Shown here one piece after another: positions 40,380 through 47,937 of a stretch of DNA of 64,000 nt. The DNA lies in assembly GCF_018476525.1 (NCBI RefSeq), contig NZ_JAHCST010000007.1:155086-219085 (forward strand), given 5' to 3'. The notes beneath the pieces are model-generated. The model did no database searches. It was not told the origin of the DNA and saw only the letters and a list, made by a program, of their open reading frames with translations. A program made the position numbers and the translations under genes. Position 1 is the stretch's first letter; the number at the start of each line of letters is the position of its first letter. Source of the stretch: Acrocarpospora catenulata. Its GTDB lineage: Bacteria > Actinomycetota > Actinomycetes > Streptosporangiales > Streptosporangiaceae.

Positions 40380-40417
40380 GAACAACTGACCACCCCCTCC
40401 AAGGAGCCTGAAAAAAG

Positions 40418-41191
40418 ATGGTCTTCCGCAAGCTGATGGCCGCCTTCGGCGCCGGCGTCGAAGTCGACACCGTCCTGCACACCACCTCCGTCCGGCCCGG
40501 CGAGACGCTGGCCGGCACCGTCAACTTCCGCGGCGGCGGCAGCGACTACCGGGTCGAGGGCATCTTCGTCGACTTCACCGCGGTCGTGGAGGTGGAGAGC
40601 GGCGACAACGAGTACCGGCAGACCTTCAGCTTCCTTCGCCAGCAGGTCGCCGGTCCCTTCCACCTCCAGCCGAACGCTGCGCACGCCCAGCCGTTCCAGA
40701 TCCCCGTGCCCTGGGAGACCCCGATCAGCGCCATCGGCGGGCACCCCCTGCGCGGCATGACCCTCGGTGTGGCCACCGAACTCTCCCTCGCCGGGGCCCT
40801 GGACAAGGGCGACCTCGACCCGCTCTTCGTCAACCCGCTCCCCATCCAGGAGCACCTGATCACCGCGCTGGACCGGATGGGCTTCCGTTTCAGCAAGGCC
40901 GACCTGGAGCGGGGCACCCTGCAGGGCTCCCGCATGCCCTTCTACCAGGAGATCGAGTACTACGCGGGCCCGCCGTGGAACCGCCACTTCCAGGCGCTGG
41001 AACTCACCTTCATCACCGGCCCGCACTCTATGGACGTCATCCTCGAAGCCGACAAACGAGGCGGCTTCCTCACCTCCGGCCACGACGTCTACAACCGCTT
41101 CACCATCCCCCTCAACGGCAACCCCGCCACCGCCGAACAGGCCCTGAACGCAGGCCTCCACGCAATGGCCCAACGCCGCGGCTGGTTCTGA
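40418..41191 (+). CDS. Spo0M-like sporulation-control protein
   Basis: This 257-residue protein matches the Spo0M (SpoOM) family with its arrestin-like beta-sandwich: MVFRKLMAAFGAGVEVDTVL at the N-terminus, VRPGETLAGTVNFRGG, and a C-terminal region with EIEYYAGPPWNRHFQALELTF. A strong AAGGAG ribosome site lies 11 bp before the ATG. In Bacillus Spo0M affects sporulation and cell shape. Here it follows two SPFH genes, with a 38-bp gap, and may act with them at the membrane; this link is inference from gene order. Confidence 0.9.
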   Translation: MVFRKLMAAFGAGVEVDTVLHTTSVRPGETLAGTVNFRGGGSDYRVEGIFVDFTAVVEVESGDNEYRQTFSFLRQQVAGPFHLQPNAAHAQPFQIPVPWETPISAIGGHPLRGMTLGVATELSLAGALDKGDLDPLFVNPLPIQEHLITALDRMGFRFSKADLERGTLQGSRMPFYQEIEYYAGPPWNRHFQALELTFITGPHSMDVILEADKRGGFLTSGHDVYNRFTIPLNGNPATAEQALNAGLHAMAQRRGWF

Positions 41192-41298
41192 CGCCTTCCC
41201 CCGTACGGCTCTCGCGTGATCGCCCGCGGGAGCCGTTACCCATATCCGGTACGGGAAACTCATCAAGTCAATGGGACAACTCGGGTACCCTCCGGATT

Positions 41299-41784
41299 GT
41301 GCAGCTTGCCTCCCGGATCGCCGCCGCAGGAATCTGTTTAGCCGCCCTGGCCGGGTGCTCGTCCGAACCGCCACCGCCGACATTCGCGGAGGCCACGCAA
41401 AACCTGGTACGCGACGGCGAGAAGCTGCTGGCCTCCCATACGTTCTCCCAGGTAGGCCGATTCCAGATAACCGAGAAAGCGGAGAAGGACTCAGACACGG
41501 GCTGCATTCCAGGGTCCAGACAGCGGTTCTTCCGCGCTCAGGGAAACTTCCTTCCCGACGGCACGCGAACGCCTGGCACGGCGTCCTTGGTGGCGAGCGG
41601 CTATCTAGGCCTGATGAAATACGACAAACTCGTCGACAGCCTCGATTTCTGGGACAACAACCTTTCGGTCATCGTTGTTCACAACCCGGAGTCCGCGGTC
41701 ACGTTCATGGTCGCAGCCCGGCCCACGGAACCGAACATTCTGGTCGTCGGAAAGACCGACTGCTTCGAATCGGAAGAGGGCTGA
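41299..41784 (+). CDS. Lipoprotein of unknown family
   Basis: This 161-residue predicted lipoprotein starts at GTG 41299, with a hydrophobic stretch and lipobox LAGC (Cys near residue 18), then SSEPPPPTFAEA. The mature part is about 140 residues, contains two further cysteines (DTGC and TDCF) that could form a disulfide, and has no motif I recognise. A TACCCT box 7-8 bp before the GTG suggests a leaderless transcript. Codon use here is somewhat less GC-rich than in neighbours, as in the two genes that converge on it, which may mark recent acquisition. Confidence 0.7.
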   Translation: MQLASRIAAAGICLAALAGCSSEPPPPTFAEATQNLVRDGEKLLASHTFSQVGRFQITEKAEKDSDTGCIPGSRQRFFRAQGNFLPDGTRTPGTASLVASGYLGLMKYDKLVDSLDFWDNNLSVIVVHNPESAVTFMVAARPTEPNILVVGKTDCFESEEG

Positions 41785-41791
41785 ACCTCAC

Positions 41792-42082
41792 TCACGGCGA
41801 GGGCAGCATCGCCGTAGCACGAATACGCTCGGCGCTCCGCCGGAGGTTTTGCGCCGTGGACCTGCACGCTTCGGCGAGTTCAACGATGTCGCGCGCCAGG
41901 GGACGAGCCTCGTTGGCGAACCTTTCCGCGGCGGCTCCGGTCCAGTAGGCGTCGCTGCCGCCCGGGGCCAGCGGAACGCCTCGGAAGACGGCCTCAAGAT
42001 CTCCGGCGCGGCTCTCCAGAACCGTCGCCAAGGCCTCTTTCGCCACCGCTTCGTGTAGAACGCGATACGGGTTCTCGACCAC
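41792..42082 (-). CDS. Small WXG100-like protein
   Basis: This 96-residue protein is predicted to be nearly all helix, with YWTG near residue 47 at the expected hairpin turn (W-x-G), flanked by helices EAVAKEALATVLESRAGDLE and RDIVELAEACRSTAQNLRR. That is the layout of WXG100/ESAT-6-like type VII secretion substrates. The GTG start lies 4 bp after the upstream gene's stop, so the two are coupled. A longer frame upstream is antisense-free but overlaps the neighbour. No secretion ATPase is nearby. The family call rests on shape and motif only. Confidence 0.6.
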   Translation of the reverse strand: MVENPYRVLHEAVAKEALATVLESRAGDLEAVFRGVPLAPGGSDAYWTGAAAERFANEARPLARDIVELAEACRSTAQNLRRSAERIRATAMLPSP

Positions 42083-42086
42083 TCTG

Positions 42087-43853
42087 CTACCCCCCTCGCT
42101 TTTCGAGAGCCTTGCTAAGTGCGGGGTACATACGGCCTCTGAATTCCTGCCGAAGTCGTTCCTGATCTTCAGCAGTGAGCGGTTCATGCCCGTGTTTCTT
42201 CAGTGCCTCCAGTACCTGGCCCACCTGGAGCTCGATGATCCGGCCCGCCACGACCCGGGCCGTCTCCGGGGTCCTCTCGTCAAGGTGATCTTTGAGTACG
42301 TCCGCCAACTCGTCCTTGAAGGGGCCGGTGCGATAATCGATCATGGTGCTGGCAAACGGTTTGGCATCCTTCGCGAGCCTGGCGATGGTGTAGTTCACCG
42401 GTAGCAGCGCGACGTCCGCCACCATGTCGATGAACTCATCGTCATTGAACTCGGCATAGGTGGAGCCGCCCAGCAGCAGATTCGCCAGGCCGCCCGCCTG
42501 GGCGCTGAGCCGGGTGAACTCGGCGCGCTCGTCCGGGTCCGCGCTGAACGGATGAGCCTGGCCAACGTCCAGCCCGCGGACGTAGGCCTGGAAGTCCGCT
42601 GTAAGGGATTTGGCCGTGGCGGGATCCTGCATCAGTGCGCCGACGAAACGGGCGGCCACATCCTCGTGCAGGCCCTTCCAGGGGCCGGCGGGAACAAGAC
42701 CCAGCTCCGGAGAGTCGGCGTAGACCTGGCCCAGTGCCAGTTGGCCCAGGTACGGCGTCAGATTCCTGGCCAGCGCCTGGTTGACGGCCGAGTTCTCGAA
42801 TGTCGCGTAGTGGCCGGACAACTTTTCGGTTCCGTCGTACCCCACTCCGTCGATCAGGTTGGTCCAGGCTCTTTCCCTGGTCAGGGCCGAGCCCATGTGC
42901 GGATCCAGGGCGCGGCCCAGCACATCGGCGAGCAACTCGTCGAAGTGCGGGGTTCCGGTGCCCTTGGCCAAATTCGGGTGGAGCAGTTTCCCGGCCAGGT
43001 CCCGGTGCTCGGCCAGCAGTCGCTGGAGGGCCGCCGGATCGCCGACGTAGGCACCGAGCACATTGACGGTGTTCCAGTCGGGGTCAGGCGAGGTGGGATT
43101 GAACCCGGCGGTCGGCGCGGTGAACTGGCGGAGCGCCACCTCGTTGAGGAGCGCCCCGGACGGGCGGGAGAGGGCCACCATCGTCGACAAGGTCGCCGGG
43201 TCGGCGCGGGTCAGCACATCCGTACGCCACTCCTCGGGCAACCTGCCCGAGCTCTCCGCGGCGGCGAACGCCTGTGCCAGCGCCCCCAGGGACGGCTGCG
43301 CCTTGCCCAGCATCTCGCGGTCCAGGCCACGGCGCGGGCCGCCGTTGTGCATGACCATCCACTGCCCGAAGATCGTCCGTAACCGCTCGGGCCCGCCCAG
43401 CTTCGCCAGCAGGGCCCACGCGTACGCCGGGTCGGCCGACGCCGGCCCGGCCCCGGCCAGGGCCTCCTCCACCGCCGCCCAGGACTGGTGCGTTCCCTCG
43501 GCCAGATGGGCGTCCAGCGCCTTCGCCAGCGCCGTCCCGACCGCCGCACCCTCGGCGGCGGCCTGCGACTGGCTGGTGAAGGGCACGCGCACGGTGGTCA
43601 ACGCGGGCGAGCCCGGTGGCAGGACCTGGCTCAGGAGGTCCAGCCGCCACCGCAGATCCGCCTGCGACTCGTGGAAGAAGGCCCAGGCGCGGTACATCGC
43701 CGTCACCCCGCCCGTTCCCGCCCAGTCCGGGCCCGCCTCGCGGATGGCGTCCTCCAGGCCCGGGCGGATGCCCGCGAGCACGCTCTTGCCGGACTCCATG
43801 TTCCGGATCAGGGCTTGCACCCCCGCGGGGTCCATCCCCATGAACTCGCCCAA
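42087..43853 (-). CDS. Large helical protein, DUF6571-like, possible type VII secretion substrate
   Basis: This 588-residue protein begins with a region resembling WXG proteins: MDPAGVQALIRNMESGKSVL, then DWAGTGG near residue 43 and a second helix. The rest is predicted helical, with no enzyme motif that I can identify. The general form matches what I recall as DUF6571 proteins of actinobacteria, a recall I cannot verify here. TTG start at 43853 with GGAGGG 5 bp upstream; ATG five codons later is the alternative. It is coupled to the small WXG-like gene. It may be secreted, or act as a partner or chaperone. Confidence 0.6.
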   Translation of the reverse strand: MGEFMGMDPAGVQALIRNMESGKSVLAGIRPGLEDAIREAGPDWAGTGGVTAMYRAWAFFHESQADLRWRLDLLSQVLPPGSPALTTVRVPFTSQSQAAAEGAAVGTALAKALDAHLAEGTHQSWAAVEEALAGAGPASADPAYAWALLAKLGGPERLRTIFGQWMVMHNGGPRRGLDREMLGKAQPSLGALAQAFAAAESSGRLPEEWRTDVLTRADPATLSTMVALSRPSGALLNEVALRQFTAPTAGFNPTSPDPDWNTVNVLGAYVGDPAALQRLLAEHRDLAGKLLHPNLAKGTGTPHFDELLADVLGRALDPHMGSALTRERAWTNLIDGVGYDGTEKLSGHYATFENSAVNQALARNLTPYLGQLALGQVYADSPELGLVPAGPWKGLHEDVAARFVGALMQDPATAKSLTADFQAYVRGLDVGQAHPFSADPDERAEFTRLSAQAGGLANLLLGGSTYAEFNDDEFIDMVADVALLPVNYTIARLAKDAKPFASTMIDYRTGPFKDELADVLKDHLDERTPETARVVAGRIIELQVGQVLEALKKHGHEPLTAEDQERLRQEFRGRMYPALSKALEKRGG

Positions 43854-43959
43854 CAGTGCCCTCCCGCACCTGAGACGACGGCCCCCTTCAGAGGTTAGCC
43901 AGGGGCTACGGGGAGGTACGCGATACCAGCAATCTGGGGCAGCAGTTACCTAAGAGTCG

Positions 43960-44544
43960 CTATTGCGTTAGTTCGTCCCAGACCTTTGTGACCTGGGTGT
44001 CGAGGGCGTCCAGGGAGCCGTTGTTGTCGATCACTATGTCGGCGAGGGCGAGCCGGGCTTCCCGGGTGGACTGGGCGGCCATCCGGGAGCGGGCGTCCTC
44101 GGGGGGCATGTTGCGGTGGGTGGTGAGGCGGGTGAGGCGGGTGCTGTCGTCGGCGTCTACGACGATGATCTTGTCGTAGAGGTGGGCGAGGTTGTTCTCG
44201 GCGAGGAGAGGGACGTCGTAGACCACGATGGCGTCGGGTGGGGCGGCGGCCTGGAGCTCGGCCACCCGGGCGCCGACCTTGGGGTGGACTATGGCGTTGA
44301 GTTGAGCGAGCTTTTGCGGATCGTTGAAGACGATTTTGCCGAGGGCTTCGCGGTTGAGCGCGCCGTCGGGGTGGAGGACGCCGGAGCCGAAGGCGTCGAT
44401 GATCTCGGCCAGGCCAAGGGTGCCGGGCGCCACGACCTCACGGGCGATCTGGTCGGCGTCGATCACGAACGCGCCCTTGGCGGCCAGGCGTCTGGCGACC
44501 TCGCTCTTGCCCGACCCGATCCCGCCGGTGAGTCCGATCTTCAC
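43960..44544 (-). CDS. coaE: Dephospho-CoA kinase
   Basis: This 194-residue kinase catalyses the last step of CoA synthesis. The P-loop GLTGGIGSGKSEVAR starts at residue 4, followed by FVIDADQIAREVV and the lid region RLTTHRNMPPEDARSRMAAQ. GTG start at 44544 overlapping the acetyltransferase stop by 4 bp. It sits downstream of rpsA as in many actinobacteria. It lacks the extra C-terminal domain (UPF0157/GrpB) seen in mycobacterial CoaE. Confidence 0.96.
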   Translation of the reverse strand: MKIGLTGGIGSGKSEVARRLAAKGAFVIDADQIAREVVAPGTLGLAEIIDAFGSGVLHPDGALNREALGKIVFNDPQKLAQLNAIVHPKVGARVAELQAAAPPDAIVVYDVPLLAENNLAHLYDKIIVVDADDSTRLTRLTTHRNMPPEDARSRMAAQSTREARLALADIVIDNNGSLDALDTQVTKVWDELTQ

Positions 44545-45059
44545 GACGGCAGCCTAGCGGGGCGCCGCAGATGGACCAGGGTCAGGTGGTCCTGGAGGCG
44601 TTCCCTGCGGGTCTCGCGGTAGCCGAGGCGGCGGTAGAGGCGCAGGTTGCCGTCGGAGAGGTGGCCGGTGAACAGGTCGAAGGCATGGGTCTGCGGGTGT
44701 TCGGCCAGCACGGCGGCGTGCAGGGCGGTGAGCAGCGCGGTCCCGACACCCTGTCCCTGGAGGTCGGGGGCGACGACCAGCCGCCCGGCCACGCAGGTGC
44801 GGGTGCCCTGGTCACCGGGCTCGGAGAGCTGCCCGCGCACCGCGCCGACGATCCGCGCGCCCGCGACGGCCTTGAGCACGACGGCGCTCTCGACCACCTT
44901 GCGGAGTTGCTCCAGCGACTCGACCAGGGGCGCGATGAACGGATCCCCGTAGAGCTGGGCCTCGCTCACGTAGGCGGCACGCTGGAGGGTGAGGATCTCC
45001 CCCGCGTCCTCGGGCAGGGCCCGCTCGATGTCCGGCACGCGCGCCACCTTACCGCTCAT
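44541..45059 (-). CDS. GNAT-family N-acetyltransferase
   Basis: This 172-residue acetyltransferase has a GNAT fold: LVVAPDLQGQGVGTALLTAL carries the Q/RxxGxG/A acetyl-CoA-binding motif near residue 96, followed by LRLYRRLGYRETR. The substrate is unknown. It is co-transcribed with coaE (4-bp overlap) and separated from rpsA by a terminator. Confidence 0.88.
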   Translation of the reverse strand: MSGKVARVPDIERALPEDAGEILTLQRAAYVSEAQLYGDPFIAPLVESLEQLRKVVESAVVLKAVAGARIVGAVRGQLSEPGDQGTRTCVAGRLVVAPDLQGQGVGTALLTALHAAVLAEHPQTHAFDLFTGHLSDGNLRLYRRLGYRETRRERLQDHLTLVHLRRPARLPS

Positions 45060-45115
45060 CGCGGGTACGCGGCCGAGCGGGCGCCTTTACAAAGTAGATC
45101 AGAAGGAGGGCCGAA

Positions 45116-45141
45116 AAAAGCCCCGCCGGAGCGGGGCTTTT
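45116..45141 (-). terminator. rpsA terminator
   Basis: An 11-bp stem (AAAAGCCCCGC, 45116-45126, with 45131-45141) has a CGGA loop and is followed on the minus strand by a run of T residues. It is a classic intrinsic terminator 13 bp after the rpsA stop. Confidence 0.92.
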
Positions 45142-45154
45142 CCCGAAACAAGAG

Positions 45155-46621
45155 TTAGCTCTGCCCACCCGCGAGCTTCTCCCGGAGGGCGGCCAGCGCC
45201 TCGTCGGAGGCGAGAGCGCCACCGGAGGAGGCCGACTGGGCCGGAGTCTCGCCGGAGTAGCTGGACGGGGCGGCCTCGCTGGCCTCGGCCTCTTCGGCGC
45301 GGGCCTTCTCGACCTGGTTCTTGTGCGCCTCGAAGCGGGCCTGGGCCTCGGCGTACTGCCGCTCCCACTCCTCGCGCTGCTTGTCGAAGCCCTCGAGCCA
45401 CTCGCCGGTCTCGGCGTCGAAGCCCTCGGGGTAGATGTAGTTGCCCTGGTCGTCGTAGGTGGCGGCCATGCCGTACAGCGTGGGGTCGAACTCGACGTCC
45501 ACGCCGGCGCCCTCGTTGGCCTGCTTGAGGGACAGCGAGATGCGGCGCCGGTCGAGGTCGATGTCGATGATCTTCACGAAGATCTCGTCGCCGACCTGGA
45601 CGACCTGCTCGGGGATCTCGACGTGCCGCTCGGCCAGCTCGGAGATGTGGACCAGACCCTCGATGCCCTCCTCGACCCGGACGAACGCACCGAACGGCAC
45701 CAGCTTGGTGACCCGGCCGGGCACGACCTGGCCGATCTGGTGGGTCCGGGCGAACTGCTGCCACGGGTCTTCCTGGGTGGCCTTGAGCGAGAGGGAGACG
45801 CGCTCGCGCTCCATGTCCACGTCGAGCACCTCGACGGTGACCTCCTGGCCGACCTCGACGACCTCGGAGGGGTGGTCGATGTGCTTCCAGGACAGCTCGG
45901 AGACGTGCACCAGGCCGTCCACGCCGCCGAGGTCCACGAACGCACCGAAGTTGACGATCGAGGAGACGACGCCCTTGCGGACCTGGCCCTTCTGCAGGGT
46001 GTTGAGGAAGGTCTGGCGAACCTCGGACTGGGTCTGCTCCAGCCAGGCGCGGCGGGAGAGCACCACGTTGTTGCGGTTCTTGTCCAGCTCTATGATCTTG
46101 GCCTCGAGCTCGCGCCCCACGTACGGCTGGAGGTCGCGGACCCGGCGCATCTCGACCAGGGAGGCCGGGAGGAAGCCGCGAAGACCGATGTCGAGGATGA
46201 GACCGCCCTTGACGACCTCGATGACGGTGCCGGTGACGATACCGTCCTCGTCCTTGATCTTCTCGATGGTGCCCCAGGCGCGCTCGTACTGGGCGCGCTT
46301 CTTGGACAGGATCAGGCGGCCTTCCTTGTCCTCCTTCTGGAGAACCAGGGCCTCGACGTGCTCGCCCACGGCGACGACCTCAGCCGGGTCGACGTCGTGC
46401 TTGATGGAGAGCTCGCGGGACGGGATGACACCCTCGGTCTTGTAGCCGATGTCGAGCAAGACCTCGTCTCGATCGACCTTGACAACGGTGCCTTCAACGA
46501 TGTCTCCGTCGTTGAAGTACTTGATGGTCTCGTCGATCGCGGCGAGGAAGGCCTCCTCGGAACCGATGTCGTTGACCGCTACCTGCGGGGTGCTCGAGGT
46601 GGCCTCAGTGCTGCTCGTCAT
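45155..46621 (-). CDS. rpsA: 30S ribosomal protein S1
   Basis: This 488-residue protein has four S1 RNA-binding repeats (GDIVEGTVVKVDRDEVLLDI; GIVTGTVIEVVKGGLILDI; GQVRKGVVSSIVNFGAFVDL; GQVVPGRVTKLVPFGAFVRV) and an actinobacterial C-terminal tail rich in Glu and Ala. It helps mRNA docking on the 30S subunit. Start ATG at 46621, from conserved MTSSTEA-type N-termini; the frame upstream is leader. It has its own strong promoter and terminator. Confidence 0.97.
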   Translation of the reverse strand: MTSSTEATSSTPQVAVNDIGSEEAFLAAIDETIKYFNDGDIVEGTVVKVDRDEVLLDIGYKTEGVIPSRELSIKHDVDPAEVVAVGEHVEALVLQKEDKEGRLILSKKRAQYERAWGTIEKIKDEDGIVTGTVIEVVKGGLILDIGLRGFLPASLVEMRRVRDLQPYVGRELEAKIIELDKNRNNVVLSRRAWLEQTQSEVRQTFLNTLQKGQVRKGVVSSIVNFGAFVDLGGVDGLVHVSELSWKHIDHPSEVVEVGQEVTVEVLDVDMERERVSLSLKATQEDPWQQFARTHQIGQVVPGRVTKLVPFGAFVRVEEGIEGLVHISELAERHVEIPEQVVQVGDEIFVKIIDIDLDRRRISLSLKQANEGAGVDVEFDPTLYGMAATYDDQGNYIYPEGFDAETGEWLEGFDKQREEWERQYAEAQARFEAHKNQVEKARAEEAEASEAAPSSYSGETPAQSASSGGALASDEALAALREKLAGGQS

Positions 46622-46759
46622 GTGTGGAATTGCTCCGAACCGGACAGATGTCGTTGTGACCGAAGCGCGGCAGGCCCTGTTTCGTTCAACCGTCGGAAGG
46701 GATGAGCGAGCGCGAGCCCGCTCCCTTTGAGGCGCGCGCGAGCCCACAGCGCAGCGATC

Positions 46760-46788
46760 AGCATATGAGACCTGACGGTTCTGGTCAA
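46760..46788 (-). promoter_or_regulatory. Strong housekeeping promoter of rpsA
   Basis: TTGACC (46783-46788) and TATGCT (46760-46765) on the minus strand have exact 17-bp spacing, near-consensus for the principal sigma factor. The leader to the rpsA ATG would be about 130 bases. Confidence 0.75.
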
Positions 46789-46809
46789 TCGGAGGGCCTC
46801 ACAAGTCCC

Positions 46810-47886
46810 TTAGTACACGATGACCTTTTTTGACCACTTTGAACCTATATCATCCCGAAGGCTTTCCGGAAGGGAGAGGCTCTCCGGATCCCCGTCGGCC
46901 GTGTAAAGCTTTCCCGGGTGCTTCTGGAACCACTCCAGCCAGTACGTCGAGCACCACTTCCGGCAGTCCCCCGCCGTCCCGTTGGACTGGATGCGCTGGA
47001 TCGCCCACCGGTCGAAGCCCTTGTCGAACGGCGACACCGACGGCTGCGCCCCCGCCAGGAAGACACCGTCGAAATGATACTTGGTCCCGTCCCACTTTCC
47101 GTCATGGGCCACGCCGGCCTTCCTCGGCCGGGACCCGAACGGCAGCGCGAAGGTGGTGGAGGAGGTCACGCCGAGCTTGCGCAGCAGCCGCTCCTGGCGC
47201 ACGATCTGCTCGCTGACCTTCTTGGGCGGCAGGCGCCGCAGGTCCGGGTGGCTGTAGGTGTGGTTGCCCACCTCGAACCCGTGGTCCAGCAGCCACCGTA
47301 CGGCCCTGGCCTGCTCGGCCTCCGCGGTCAGGCCGAACGGCGTGCCGTTGATCCACAACGTGGCCACCGGCCGGAAGGCCGGATACTTGGCCGCCACCTC
47401 GAAGATGATCCCGATCGCGGTGTCCTTCTTGGGCAGCCCCCGCGCGTCCAGGGCGAAGTGGGACGGGCTGCCGTCGTCGAAGGTGAGCACCACCGGGTGG
47501 GCGCCGGCCGGGATGTTGATCTCCCCGGCCACGAACTCGGCCGCCGTGATCGGCACGAACCCGCGCTTGGCCAGCTTCTCCAGCTCGCTCTTGAGCTGCG
47601 CCGGGGTCCGGTCGATGGAGGCCAGCCGCTTCTTCTGGATGCGGTGGTACATCAGCACGGGCACCTGGCCCAGCTCGTTGGCCTTGACCTTGCGGGCCGA
47701 CTCCACGGTGGCCGGGGTGGGCGGGGGCAGCGTGGGCGCGGGCAACGTGGGGGACGGCGAGGCCGCGGGCTCCTTCGGCGCGGCCCGGTTGTCGGCAGCC
47801 GGGAGCAACGCCAGGACGACCAGCCCGGTCGCCACGACGACCACGTTGGCGACGGCGGTCACCCCGGCTAACTTCCGCACAGTCAT
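46810..47886 (-). CDS. Polysaccharide deacetylase (NodB-type), membrane anchored
   Basis: This 358-residue protein has a single N-terminal hydrophobic helix (signal anchor or signal peptide), a Pro-rich linker (residues 35-60) and a NodB deacetylase domain: YHRI, VVLTFDDGSPSHF (catalytic Asp-Asp), NHTYSHPDL (metal His-x-x-x-His) and a late DKGFDRWAIQRI. It should remove acetyl groups from an extracellular N-acetylated polysaccharide such as peptidoglycan or chitin. It stands alone between rpsA and polA. Confidence 0.9.
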   Translation of the reverse strand: MTVRKLAGVTAVANVVVVATGLVVLALLPAADNRAAPKEPAASPSPTLPAPTLPPPTPATVESARKVKANELGQVPVLMYHRIQKKRLASIDRTPAQLKSELEKLAKRGFVPITAAEFVAGEINIPAGAHPVVLTFDDGSPSHFALDARGLPKKDTAIGIIFEVAAKYPAFRPVATLWINGTPFGLTAEAEQARAVRWLLDHGFEVGNHTYSHPDLRRLPPKKVSEQIVRQERLLRKLGVTSSTTFALPFGSRPRKAGVAHDGKWDGTKYHFDGVFLAGAQPSVSPFDKGFDRWAIQRIQSNGTAGDCRKWCSTYWLEWFQKHPGKLYTADGDPESLSLPESLRDDIGSKWSKKVIVY

Positions 47887-47937
47887 CCGACCCTAGCGTT
47901 AGCTGGGGGCCCAGCCAACCGGGCGGCGAAAGCCGGG

